The translations under genes were made by a program, and so were the position numbers. The notes beneath the pieces were generated by a model. The model was not told where the DNA came from. It saw only the letters and a list, made by a program, of their open reading frames with translations, and searched no databases. A stretch of DNA of 64,000 nt from Natronohydrobacter sp. (GTDB lineage: Bacteria > Pseudomonadota > Alphaproteobacteria > Rhodobacterales > Rhodobacteraceae): positions 1-64,000 of the forward strand of contig JAFIEL010000002.1 of assembly GCA_020832585.1 (NCBI GenBank), in the 5' to 3' direction. Shown piece after piece: positions 47,523 to 56,972 of the stretch. Within the stretch, counting starts at the first letter, position 1. Every line of letters starts with the position of its first letter.

Positions 47523-48290
47523 TTATTTGACTGTAAAGCCGCCATCGACGATCAGATCAGCCCCATTGATCATACCCGCCGCATCAGAGGCCAGAAACAC
47601 CGCAGCCGCAGCGATTTCACAAGGTTCGGCGAAACGGCCGGTCGGGATCTGTGCCTTCATGGCCTCTCCTTTTGGACCGGCCCAGGCGGATTTGCCCAAT
47701 TCGGTCAGAACCACAGTGGGCGAAACCGAATTGACCGTGATCCCATACTGTCCCCATTCCAGCGCAAGCGTCTTGGTCAGCCCGATTACACCGAATTTCG
47801 AGGCACAATAGGCAACATGCTGGTCAATCGCCACGCTACCTGCCTGCGAGGCAAGATTGATGATCCGCCCGGACCGCTGAGCGATCATCACACGGCCCAC
47901 TTCCTGTGCGACCAGAAAGCTGCCGGTCAGATTGACATCCAGCGTGCGCTGCCATGCCTCAAACGAAATATCCTCGGCTGGTGCCAGATCGACGATGCCC
48001 GCGCTGTTGACAAGAATATCGATGCGCCCAAACCCGGCGCGCACCTGTGCCACAGCCTTCGCGACCGAAGCCGGATCGGCGACGTTGCAGGCGCAGGCGA
48101 TAGCATCCTGAAGTGCGGCAGCGCGCGCGGTCGCGGCCTCTGCATTCAGATCGACAACCGCAACGCGCACGCCCTTGGCCGCCAGCGCCCCGGCGATTGC
48201 CGCACCGATGCCCGAAGCCGCGCCCGTCACAAGCGCCGTCTTGCCCCGCAACGGAAAATCATAATCGAGAGTGTCTGGACCTGCTGTCAT
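47523..48290 (-). CDS. SDR family oxidoreductase (polyol dehydrogenase candidate)
   Basis: TGAASGIGAAIAGALAAKG, NLASQAGSVAIDQHVAYCASKFG (YxxSK), C-term DLIVDGGFTVK. Confidence 0.9.
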   Translation of the reverse strand: MTAGPDTLDYDFPLRGKTALVTGAASGIGAAIAGALAAKGVRVAVVDLNAEAATARAAALQDAIACACNVADPASVAKAVAQVRAGFGRIDILVNSAGIVDLAPAEDISFEAWQRTLDVNLTGSFLVAQEVGRVMIAQRSGRIINLASQAGSVAIDQHVAYCASKFGVIGLTKTLALEWGQYGITVNSVSPTVVLTELGKSAWAGPKGEAMKAQIPTGRFAEPCEIAAAAVFLASDAAGMINGADLIVDGGFTVK

Positions 48291-48319
48291 ACCGGGCCTC
48301 CTGTCATTGTCTGGTACAG

Positions 48320-48350
48320 CCCGCCCGGCTGGCGATGCCAGCCGGGCGGG
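48320..48350. other. Strong intercistronic hairpin between SBP and SDR genes
   Basis: CCCGCCCGGCTGGC-GAT-GCCAGCCGGGCGGG, perfect 14-bp stem, no T-tract. Confidence 0.75.
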
Positions 48351-48363
48351 TTGGCGCAGTGCA

Positions 48364-49350
48364 TTACTGACGCATCTCCAGCAATGCGTCCACGTTTTCA
48401 AGCGTTACCGGCGTCCATGGCACGTTATATTGGGCATCCGCGCCACCGTTCCACGGCATGTCAGGATACTGTTCCCAGATGCTTGACATCGGCTCATACC
48501 CATCGATCACTGCGGCAAGCGCGACATCGAGCGCACCTTGCGCCTGCGCCGCACCATCTTGCAGGATCGACGCCATGTCCCCGGCCTTCACCGCCAGCAG
48601 CGCATCCGTCACACCGTCAATCCCGGCAATGGCGAAATCTGCAACATCCAGACCGGCAGCACGGATCGCTTCAATCGCACCAAGCGCCATCTCGTCATTC
48701 TGGCCAATCACGCCTTTGATATTGTCGCCATGCCGCGTCAGCCAGTTTTCCATCAGCGTCTGCGCCTCGGCGCGCGACCAGTTGGCGGTCTGCTGCTCCA
48801 GCACTGTCACATTCGGACATTCGGCCAAAGCTTTCTGGTTGCCTTCCAGACGCTCGATCTGCGCCGACTGGCCGATCGGGCCTTCGATGATCACGACGCC
48901 ACCTTCGCAGCCGATCTGGTCAAGCACATAGCGCGCTTCCATATAACCCGATTCGACATCGTTCGATCCGACATAGGACAACAACAGATCGCTGTTGACG
49001 CGTGTGTTCGACCCGACGACCGGAATGCCCGCGTCATGCGCAGCCTGAACAGCAGTGGCCCCGGCCTCGATGTCGATGGGAACAAAGATGATCGCATCGA
49101 AACCCTGCGTGATCATTGTCTCGAACTGTTCCTGCTGGACCAGCGCATCATAGCGCCCGTCGAAGACAGTCACATTCACCTTGCCCTCGACAACGGCAGG
49201 ATGCTGTGCCAGCGCGGCCGCCCAGAGCTGCATGAACTCTGCATTCAGGCCGTAGACCGCGGCACCGACGCGCGGCACGTCCTGCGCCATTGCGGATGTG
49301 CTGCCCAGCAGTGCAGCGGCGATAGTCATGGTTCTCAGAAGTTTCGTCAT
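48364..49350 (-). CDS. Sugar/polyol ABC transporter substrate-binding protein
   Basis: Signal peptide; periplasmic binding fold ...GQNDEMALGAIEAIRAAGLDVADFAIAGIDG. Confidence 0.88.
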   Translation of the reverse strand: MTKLLRTMTIAAALLGSTSAMAQDVPRVGAAVYGLNAEFMQLWAAALAQHPAVVEGKVNVTVFDGRYDALVQQEQFETMITQGFDAIIFVPIDIEAGATAVQAAHDAGIPVVGSNTRVNSDLLLSYVGSNDVESGYMEARYVLDQIGCEGGVVIIEGPIGQSAQIERLEGNQKALAECPNVTVLEQQTANWSRAEAQTLMENWLTRHGDNIKGVIGQNDEMALGAIEAIRAAGLDVADFAIAGIDGVTDALLAVKAGDMASILQDGAAQAQGALDVALAAVIDGYEPMSSIWEQYPDMPWNGGADAQYNVPWTPVTLENVDALLEMRQ

Positions 49351-49390
49351 CGTGCGTGTCCTCCCTTGGATTTGGCACAGTTTCTCTGTC

Positions 49391-49410
49391 CACCCACATG
49401 CAAGTGGGTG
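49391..49410. other. Intercistronic stem-loop between permease and SBP genes
   Basis: CACCCAC-ATGCAA-GTGGGTG. Confidence 0.5.
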
Positions 49411-49435
49411 CCAGAACTCTTGAAGGGCTCAGATG

Positions 49436-50428
49436 TCAGGCGTGCTTGTGACGCGCCTGATCCAGCATCACGGCTGCCACGATCAGCATCCCCTTGATGA
49501 CCTGCTGGTAGTAGGATTCCACCCCCATCAGATCGAGCCCGTTATTCACAACCGAAATCAGCAATGCCCCGATCAATGTCCCGGTGACGCGCCCTACCCC
49601 GCCCGAAAGCGACGTGCCGCCGATCACCACTGCCGCGATGGCATCAAGCTCATAGGCGACCCCGGCCTGCGGCAGCGCCGAGCCCGTCCGCGCAGCCAGC
49701 ACCATTCCCGCGAGGCCGGCCAGCGCACCTGATATGACATAGACCACCATGCGGACGCGTTTGACATTGATCCCCGACACCCGCGCTGCATGCGGGTTGC
49801 CCCCGGCCGCATAGACATGACGGCCAAAACGGGAGGATGACAGGACGAAATAGGCCAGCACGAAGACCAGTGCGAATAGGGCGATGGGCATGGGAACCCC
49901 GAACAGGTCGCCCGTGCCGATGAAGCGGTATTCCGGCGTCAGTGACGGAACCGGACGCCCCCCGGAATAGAGCAGGGTCAGACCGCGGGCCGCCGACAAC
50001 ATGCCAAGTGTCGTCACGAATGCCGGAACGTTGAAATAGGCCACCAGAATCCCGTTGATCCAGCCCGCGGCCATGCCCACAAGGATGCCGACAGCGAAAG
50101 CGATATAGAACGCATATGGTGCCCCCGCGACGGCCGCAGTACTGGAGGTGGTGGCCATTGACGCTGACACAACCCCGGCCAAGGCCACGACCGATCCAAC
50201 TGACAGGTCAATGCCGCGCGTCAGGATCACGAAGGTCATGCCAATGGCAAGGATCCCGTTGATCGAGGCCTGGCGCAGCACATTGATGATGTTGCGCTGG
50301 GTCAGGAAAAACTCATTGACCACCGACAACGCGACACAGACCAGCAAAAGCGCGATCAGGATGCCGTATTTCTGGCCATATTGCACGGCCATGGTCTTGA
50401 TGTCGCGATCCGCTGCAGTGGTGTTCAT
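49436..50428 (-). CDS. Sugar/polyol ABC transporter permease (RbsC family)
   Basis: GMTFVILTRGIDLSVGSVVALAGVVSA, VIGGTSLSGGVGRVTGTLIGA. Confidence 0.9.
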   Translation of the reverse strand: MNTTAADRDIKTMAVQYGQKYGILIALLLVCVALSVVNEFFLTQRNIINVLRQASINGILAIGMTFVILTRGIDLSVGSVVALAGVVSASMATTSSTAAVAGAPYAFYIAFAVGILVGMAAGWINGILVAYFNVPAFVTTLGMLSAARGLTLLYSGGRPVPSLTPEYRFIGTGDLFGVPMPIALFALVFVLAYFVLSSSRFGRHVYAAGGNPHAARVSGINVKRVRMVVYVISGALAGLAGMVLAARTGSALPQAGVAYELDAIAAVVIGGTSLSGGVGRVTGTLIGALLISVVNNGLDLMGVESYYQQVIKGMLIVAAVMLDQARHKHA

Positions 50429-50455
50429 TCCCCAAGTCTCCTTTCGCGGCGCGGG

Positions 50456-51937
50456 TTACGCGGCCAGATTCAGCAAAGCGGCGGCAGACAGTTCCGAACG
50501 CCCGACTTCGCCACTGATGCGCCCGTCGCGCAGCACGATCACGCGGTCGGCCATGCCCAGCACCTCGTCCGTTTCCGAACTGATCATGATCACGGCCCCA
50601 CCGCCTTGGGCGAATTCCGACATCACCCGGTAGATTTCACGCTTGGCGCCCACATCCACCCCGCGTGTCGGTTCATCCAGCAACAGGATATGCGGACGGG
50701 TCAGAAACCATTTGCCAAGCACCACTTTCTGCTGATTGCCCCCGGACAGCCCCGAGACATCCAGCCGGTCGGTCGGTGTCTTGATCCCGAAAGCTTCGAT
50801 CATCTGGCGCGCGGCGCTGGCTTCGCGCTTGCGGCTCATCAACCCGGCGCGCGACAGGTCTTCCAGTCGCGCCATGCAGATATTGTCGCGTACATCGGCC
50901 ATCAGGTTCAGACCCGAGCCCTTGCGATCCTCGGTCACGAAGGCCAGTCCTGCGTCAATCGCCTGTTTTGGCGCAGCAAGGGAAACACGCTTGCCCATCA
51001 AGGTGATCTCGCCACCTTCGTCAGGTAGCAGACCGAAAAGGCGCTCGAAAATCTCGCTACGCCCCGAGCCCATCAACCCGTAGAAAGCCAGGATTTCGCC
51101 ACGCCTCAGATCGAAACTCACATCACGCACGAAACCGGCGGAATTCAGCCCTGTGACTGTCATCACCGTCTCGTCGGTCGGGGTATTGGTCTTGGCGAAT
51201 TCCTCGGTCAGCGGGCGGCCCACGATCATCTCGATCAGGCGCTCGCGCGAGACATCTGCCATCGCGCCGCTTTGAACGAAGCGCCCATCGCGAAACACTG
51301 TGTATCTGTCAGCAATTCCGAAAATCTCGGACAGGCGGTGGGTGACATAGATGATGCCCTTGCCCTGCGCCTTCAGTCGCGCAATCGCCGCAAAAAGCTC
51401 ATCAGCCTGCGCTTCGCCCAAGGCGCTTGTCGGCTCATCCATGATGATGATCTCGGCGTTGTAGGACAGCGCCTTTGCGATCTCGACAAGCTGCAATTCC
51501 GCGACGGTCAGATCCATCATCAGGCTGCGGGCAGAAATGCGGAAATGCAGATCGTCAAGTAATGCCTGGGCGTCACGGTTCATCTTGCGGAAATCAACCC
51601 GCCCGAAGCGCCCGACAGGTTCCCGGCCCAGATAGATATTCTCGGCAACGCTCATCGCCGGAACCGGGCTCAGCTCTTGCTCGATAATCGAGATGCCCGC
51701 CGTCAACGCATCGGAGGGACGTGAGAAAACAGCGGCCTTCCCCATCACATTGACCGTGCCATTGTCGCGCTGCTCAATCCCCATGACGATTTTCAGAAAT
51801 GTCGATTTACCCGCGCCATTGCCCCCGCAAAGCGCATGGACCGAGCCGGGCATCAGCGTGAACTGACCGTCCGACAGCGCTGCAACGCCCCCGAAACTCT
51901 TGGTCAGACCACGCACCTCCAGTAGCGGCTGGGTCAT
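50456..51937 (-). CDS. Sugar/polyol ABC transporter ATP-binding protein (RbsA-type, two NBDs)
   Basis: CGGNGAGKST; IIMDEPTSALGEAQ; second NBD LSGGNQQKVVLGKWF, LLLDEPTRGVDVGAK. Confidence 0.9.
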   Translation of the reverse strand: MTQPLLEVRGLTKSFGGVAALSDGQFTLMPGSVHALCGGNGAGKSTFLKIVMGIEQRDNGTVNVMGKAAVFSRPSDALTAGISIIEQELSPVPAMSVAENIYLGREPVGRFGRVDFRKMNRDAQALLDDLHFRISARSLMMDLTVAELQLVEIAKALSYNAEIIIMDEPTSALGEAQADELFAAIARLKAQGKGIIYVTHRLSEIFGIADRYTVFRDGRFVQSGAMADVSRERLIEMIVGRPLTEEFAKTNTPTDETVMTVTGLNSAGFVRDVSFDLRRGEILAFYGLMGSGRSEIFERLFGLLPDEGGEITLMGKRVSLAAPKQAIDAGLAFVTEDRKGSGLNLMADVRDNICMARLEDLSRAGLMSRKREASAARQMIEAFGIKTPTDRLDVSGLSGGNQQKVVLGKWFLTRPHILLLDEPTRGVDVGAKREIYRVMSEFAQGGGAVIMISSETDEVLGMADRVIVLRDGRISGEVGRSELSAAALLNLAA

Positions 51938-51993
51938 CGTCTCCTCCTCGATCCTCCGTCCCGCTACAGGATGTATCAATCTGCCTTCATATG

Positions 51994-52008
51994 TCAAATA
52001 TTATTTGA
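51994..52008. promoter_or_regulatory. Candidate operator in AT-rich promoter of the polyol ABC/DHA-kinase operon
   Basis: TCAAATATTATTTGA perfect odd palindrome 57 bp upstream of the ATPase start. Confidence 0.4.
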
Positions 52009-52285
52009 ATAATGTTATTTTATCTATTTTTATTATTATATTTCATTGGTTTGCATATTATACAATTTCCGATTTCAATCGCAATCACAACATTGCCCGG
52101 TCACAGGCATGTATCGTGGGGAAGACTCGGAAGTGGTTGGGAAGCAGGAAACCCGGCACCCCTGCATGCTGATCGCGCCAGCCTTGCGGATCGCTTGTCG
52201 GTCAGCGGCGCTGCCGGTCCAGCCCGCATCGGCCCAGGCGACACAGCGCCTGCCGCGATCAGTCAAGATCGCGCCGATATGCTGG

Positions 52286-53215
52286 CTATTTCAGATCCTG
52301 TGCGCCCGTATCGATGAAAGGGGCCCAGAATGCCACGCTCTCGGCGATCTGTGCAATCACTGCACGGTCATCAGGTTCGCGTTCCTTGAAGCTCAGCTCA
52401 AGGCAGATTTCGTTGTCCAGCGCACCACCTTCGGCAAGCGCCGCCATCAACGGTTCGGGCTGGACGCGCCCGCGTGCATTGTGTTGCGCCGTGAAGGGGC
52501 GATGCCCGCCCTTGTCCATCATCGACTGCTTGATGTGAATGATCGGGCTGACCGCAGGCACAGCACGGGCCCAGGCATAAGGGTCCGTATCCGCAGGATC
52601 AGGGCTGGTGACATCCCCGTGGTCGATATCTGCCATCATCCACATCGGCAAGGCCATCGCGGTTGCTGACAGCCGATCCTGCAAGGCCAGGCTCGAGGCG
52701 ATCGTTTCGCCGAATTCGCGGCCAATGCTCATCGGCTCCCAGAACAGAAAGGACAGGCCCGCCGAGTTTGCGTGTTCCGCAACTTCAGCCCAGCACGCGA
52801 TCGCCACATCGATCAAGGCCTCGCGTCGCGCCAGATCGTCGAAATCGCGATAAGTGAAGATCGCAAACTGCGTGCCGATGCTCTTGCCGCCCAACTCGGC
52901 AATGATATCGGCAAAGGTCTTGAACCATTCCACATGATATCGTCGCACATCGGCATCGGGATGGCCGAAGTGATTGAGCCTGCCATAAGGTCCGGTCATC
53001 CCCGAAGTGATCCGCACCCCGGTCTGGTTCAGGGCCTGGGCCATCTGCCGGGTCAGACGCCGCACAACCGGAGCAGGCCAGGACGGATTGATGAACTCAT
53101 GGGTCAGTTGCAGGTCACGGATGCGCAAATCGCGCGCCACGGTCTGGATCAGGTCATCGGGTTGCGCAAAGCGATTGACCAGAGGATTGGTGTTCAACGA
53201 CAGCGTCAGTGCCAT
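52286..53215 (-). CDS. EryC-like sugar phosphate isomerase/epimerase (TIM barrel)
   Basis: MALTLSLNTNPLVNRFAQPDDLIQTV...LFWEPMSIGREFGETIAS...HIKQSMMDKGGHRPFTAQHNARGR; located directly after GlpD/EryB-like gene. Confidence 0.7.
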   Translation of the reverse strand: MALTLSLNTNPLVNRFAQPDDLIQTVARDLRIRDLQLTHEFINPSWPAPVVRRLTRQMAQALNQTGVRITSGMTGPYGRLNHFGHPDADVRRYHVEWFKTFADIIAELGGKSIGTQFAIFTYRDFDDLARREALIDVAIACWAEVAEHANSAGLSFLFWEPMSIGREFGETIASSLALQDRLSATAMALPMWMMADIDHGDVTSPDPADTDPYAWARAVPAVSPIIHIKQSMMDKGGHRPFTAQHNARGRVQPEPLMAALAEGGALDNEICLELSFKEREPDDRAVIAQIAESVAFWAPFIDTGAQDLK

Positions 53216-53217
53216 GG

Positions 53218-54747
53218 TCACGCCGCCTGTGCCAAAGTGCGCTCGAACCAGTCCGCAAAGGCGGCTTGCTCCTGCGCGCTCAGATGCAGCCGGTGCTTGG
53301 TGCGCCGCCACAGGATATCCTCGGCGCTGAGCGCCCATTCATGCGCGACCAGATAGCGCACTTCCGCCTCATAGAGCAGGCCGCCGAAATGGCGCCCAAG
53401 CCCGGCCGTATCCTGTGCGCCATTGACCAGCTTGCGAAGGCGGGTGCCATAAAGCCGCGCATAATGCTCGCGCAGGGGGCGGGGCATCCAAGGATATTCC
53501 GCTTTCAGCGCGGCATGAAACAGATCGAAATCAGCCTGCGGCATGTCTCCTCCCGGCAGCGGTGCGGCGCGTGTCCAGACCTTGCCCATGTCAGGAAAAA
53601 ACCGCGAAATGCGGTTCAAACCGCGCTCGGCCAATTCGCGATAGGTCGTGATCTTGCCACCAAAGATATTCAGTATCGGCGCACCACCCGTCTCGTCGAT
53701 GTCGAATACATAATCCCGCGTGACAGCCGAAGGGTTGCCCTGACCGTCATCGAACAGCGGCCGCACCCCGGCAAAGCTCTCGACAACATCTGCCCGCGTC
53801 AGTTGTTCCTTGAAATAGCGGTTCACGGCGGACAGCAGATAGTCGATTTCCGACTCGTCTGGCGCCACATCCTCGGTGCGACCGTCATAGGCGATATCCG
53901 TTGTGCCGATCAGCGCCTTGTCGCCTTCGTAGGGATTTATGAAAATCACCCGCTTGTCATTGTTCTGCACCAGATAAGCATTCTGCCCGGTCCAGAATTT
54001 CGGCACGATGATGTGTGAACCCTTCACCAACCGCACATTGCGGGCCGAATTTGACCCTGCCACGCGCGTGATCACGTCACTGACCCAAGGCCCGGCGGCA
54101 TTGACCAGCATCCGTGCCATGAATTCACGGGTCTCGCCGGTCACAGTGCTGCGTGTGGTTACGCGCCAGAATGCACCGTCACGTCGGGCAGACATGCAGG
54201 CTGTGCGGGTCAGAACCTGCGCCCCGCGTTCGGCTGCATCCAGTGCATTCAGGATCACAAGCCGCGCATCGTCGACCCAGCAATCGGAATATTCGAAACC
54301 GCGCGCATACTTGTCCAGCAAGGCCGCGCCTTCTGGTGCCGTGCGCAGGTCAAGCACGCGCGTTCCAGGCAGTTTTCTGCGCCCACCCAGATGATCATAC
54401 AGAAACAGCCCCAACCGCACCAACCACGCAGGCCGGTCTTCGGGGGAATGGGGCAAGACGAAGCGCATCGGCCAGATGATATGCGGGGCCGCATTCATCA
54501 GCACCTCTCGCTCGATCAGCGCCTCGCGCACCAGCCGGAATTCGTAATATTCAAGATAGCGCAGCCCGCCATGCACCAGCTTTCCGGAACGCGACGATGT
54601 GCCTTCGGCCAGATCATCCTTCTCGCACAGCACAACACTAAGGCCACGGCCAGCCGCATCACGGGCAATCCCTGCCCCGTTGATGCCGCCTCCGATCACA
54701 AACAGATCAACCATGTTCTGTTCTGGCATGTGTTCACTTCCCATCAA
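53218..54747 (-). CDS. GlpD/EryB-like FAD-dependent polyol-phosphate dehydrogenase
   Basis: DLFVIGGGINGAGIARDAAGRGLSVVLCEKDDLAEGTSSRSGKLVHGGLRYLEYYEFRLVREAL. Confidence 0.85.
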   Translation of the reverse strand: MMGSEHMPEQNMVDLFVIGGGINGAGIARDAAGRGLSVVLCEKDDLAEGTSSRSGKLVHGGLRYLEYYEFRLVREALIEREVLMNAAPHIIWPMRFVLPHSPEDRPAWLVRLGLFLYDHLGGRRKLPGTRVLDLRTAPEGAALLDKYARGFEYSDCWVDDARLVILNALDAAERGAQVLTRTACMSARRDGAFWRVTTRSTVTGETREFMARMLVNAAGPWVSDVITRVAGSNSARNVRLVKGSHIIVPKFWTGQNAYLVQNNDKRVIFINPYEGDKALIGTTDIAYDGRTEDVAPDESEIDYLLSAVNRYFKEQLTRADVVESFAGVRPLFDDGQGNPSAVTRDYVFDIDETGGAPILNIFGGKITTYRELAERGLNRISRFFPDMGKVWTRAAPLPGGDMPQADFDLFHAALKAEYPWMPRPLREHYARLYGTRLRKLVNGAQDTAGLGRHFGGLLYEAEVRYLVAHEWALSAEDILWRRTKHRLHLSAQEQAAFADWFERTLAQAA

Positions 54748-54853
54748 GGGGCGACTGCGCTTTGTGCGCCATCGCCGCGCCCAGCGTTTTCTGCTCTGAT
54801 TTTACCACAGTTTCAAGTTCTCAGTTGTATTTTATTACAGTAGCAGATATTTA

Positions 54854-55729
54854 TTACACATCTAGAGCGGCATCAGACACCCCATCCGACCATTGAAATG
54901 CCGTCAGGTAATGGTCCGGCACTGCTCCTTGCTGCGCACATAGGTTTTCCAATGCGTCAGGCGCCAGCCCGGAATGCAGCCCTGTCCCTGTAACTAACGC
55001 AGTCGCCATGCCCGCATCACGCCCGCCGCGCACATCATGCGCCGGACTGTCTCCGATACATAGCACGCGCGCCGGATCGGCCTGTCCAAGATGCCGCAAC
55101 GCGACCTGATAGATCAGCGGCCATGGCTTGCCGATATAGCGCACCGGACCGCCAAGTTCAGCGTAGAGGGCTGCAATCGCGCCCGCGCCGAAATATCGCG
55201 CACCGCCGGACAGCATTTCAAGATCAGGATTGGTGCAATAGGCCGGAACACCGCGCTGCGCCGGGGCCAGAAGTCGTTCACGATACCACTCTAGCGCCAG
55301 TTGGTCGCCCTGACTGCCCGCAATCACGATCACCGCCGCCTTGTCCGGTTGCGACACCTGCACCAGATCAAGCCCATCGATTGCCGAGATATCGCCATCA
55401 CGGGCATGCAGCCAGACCGGGCTTCCAGCCGCGATGCGACCAGAGGCCAGATCATCAGCAATCTGGCGAAACGCCACTTCACCTGAAGACAGGACGCCGC
55501 GCGTGCCTTCGACAGCGAAGCCAAATTGCCCGAGACGTGCCATATTGGGCGCGGAACGCTTGCCCGAATTGGACAGCATCAGAACGGGCTTGCCCGTTGC
55601 CACGAGTGCAGCAAGAGCCGCAGGTGCAGCGGGATAGGCACCTTGGCCATCAAGCAACACACCGAACTGATCCACAAGAAAGGCGTCGTAGCGTCCGGCA
55701 AGCGCCATCAATGTCGTCCAGTCACCCAT
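54854..55729 (-). CDS. HAD-superfamily class IIA hydrolase
   Basis: DAFLVDQFGVLLDGQGAYPAAPAAL, MLSNSGKR, GKPWPLIYQVAL, ARVLCIGDSPAHDVRGGRDAGMATALV. Confidence 0.85.
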   Translation of the reverse strand: MGDWTTLMALAGRYDAFLVDQFGVLLDGQGAYPAAPAALAALVATGKPVLMLSNSGKRSAPNMARLGQFGFAVEGTRGVLSSGEVAFRQIADDLASGRIAAGSPVWLHARDGDISAIDGLDLVQVSQPDKAAVIVIAGSQGDQLALEWYRERLLAPAQRGVPAYCTNPDLEMLSGGARYFGAGAIAALYAELGGPVRYIGKPWPLIYQVALRHLGQADPARVLCIGDSPAHDVRGGRDAGMATALVTGTGLHSGLAPDALENLCAQQGAVPDHYLTAFQWSDGVSDAALDV

Positions 55730-56972
55730 CTGCGACACTCCCCGCGCGCGCCAGAAGTGCCGCCCCGAAAGCGGCCTCTGACGAAAGCGATGCAGGCATG
55801 GACACATTCAGACGCTGCGCGCGGATTGCGGCAAGCACAGGGTTTTCCGCCCCACCACCCACGGAACGCACGGAACGCAGCACTGGCCCTCCCAGTTCCG
55901 CAAGTCGGCGATAGGCCAGATGCTCAACCGATGCGAGCCCTTCGAAAATCGCCTGCAGATGGCGATGATCGGCCGCGGGGCGCGGGCCAAGTCGCGGCAT
56001 CAGGCTGGCGTCATTGACCGGAAAACGCTCTCCCGGAGATGGCAGGGGATAGTAGTCAAGACCAGTGCTGACTGAGGGATCAATTCGCGCAGACAAGGCG
56101 GTCAGGTCGGCGCCGGGCAGTTCCCGCAGGATCACCGCGCCGCCAGTATTCGACGCCCCTCCTGCGAGCCATTTACCAAGAATCCGGTGGCTGTAGATCC
56201 CGTATTCGGGCGCAAAGATCGGCTGGTCGGACAGCAACTTGATCGTCATTGTCGTTCCAAGTGCCGTGACGCCCTCACCCGGTTCTTCGGCACCTGTCGC
56301 AAGGAATGAAGCGCAGCCATCTGTCGTGCCCGCAACGATCAGGCAGTCCGGCGGCAGACCGAACGGGGTCAGGCCGACAGGCCCCACAGGCGTTCCGGGG
56401 GCCACGACCGGGGGCAGGATATCGCCCGACGCCAAGGACAGCACCCAGTCGGGCCAGACTTCAGTCACGGGATCATAGCCGGTTTTCAGCGCGTTATTGG
56501 CATCACTCACCCAAGGGGCACCAAGCTGCATGGCGATCCAGTCGGCCTGATGCACAACGCGGCACGCCCCGGCGCGCGCCAGCACGATCGCGCGGGCCAA
56601 GGCAGAACTCGGACCACGCGCCGCAGTCTGCGCCGGAGAGGCGGCTGTGATCGTGGCCAAAAGCTCTGTGTCTGCGCAAGGATCGTTATACATGATCCCA
56701 TTGCCCATCGGTTGCCAATTCGCATCCAGCCCGAGCATGGTGCCAGAGGTTGCATCAACGGCCAGCGCCTTGACCTGACGGGCATCGATCTGCGCAAGGA
56801 CTGCGTGCAACGCGGTCGTGACAGCGGCCCACCAGATCGCAGGGTCACGATGATCCGCGCCATGCTCTGCAAGCGCGGATTTCGCCTCGGCCAATCTGCG
56901 CGCATGGGCATCGATCACACTGGCGCGCGCGCCGGATGTTCCCAGATCTATGCCCAGATACAAATCAGCCAT
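55722..56972 (-). CDS. FGGY-family carbohydrate kinase
   Basis: MADLYLGIDLGTSGARASVIDA, AVDATSGTMLGLD, GTTDGCASFLATG, SVGGGAENPVLAAIRAQRL. Confidence 0.88.
   Translation of the reverse strand: MADLYLGIDLGTSGARASVIDAHARRLAEAKSALAEHGADHRDPAIWWAAVTTALHAVLAQIDARQVKALAVDATSGTMLGLDANWQPMGNGIMYNDPCADTELLATITAASPAQTAARGPSSALARAIVLARAGACRVVHQADWIAMQLGAPWVSDANNALKTGYDPVTEVWPDWVLSLASGDILPPVVAPGTPVGPVGLTPFGLPPDCLIVAGTTDGCASFLATGAEEPGEGVTALGTTMTIKLLSDQPIFAPEYGIYSHRILGKWLAGGASNTGGAVILRELPGADLTALSARIDPSVSTGLDYYPLPSPGERFPVNDASLMPRLGPRPAADHRHLQAIFEGLASVEHLAYRRLAELGGPVLRSVRSVGGGAENPVLAAIRAQRLNVSMPASLSSEAAFGAALLARAGSVADG

Noticed and set aside
45809-47530. 573-aa plus-strand ORF
   Set aside because: Lies antisense to dhaL2 and dhaK2, low-complexity composition typical of GC-rich antisense frames, no recognisable domain
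47325-48719. 464-aa plus-strand ORF
   Set aside because: Antisense to dhaK2, SDR and SBP; spurious
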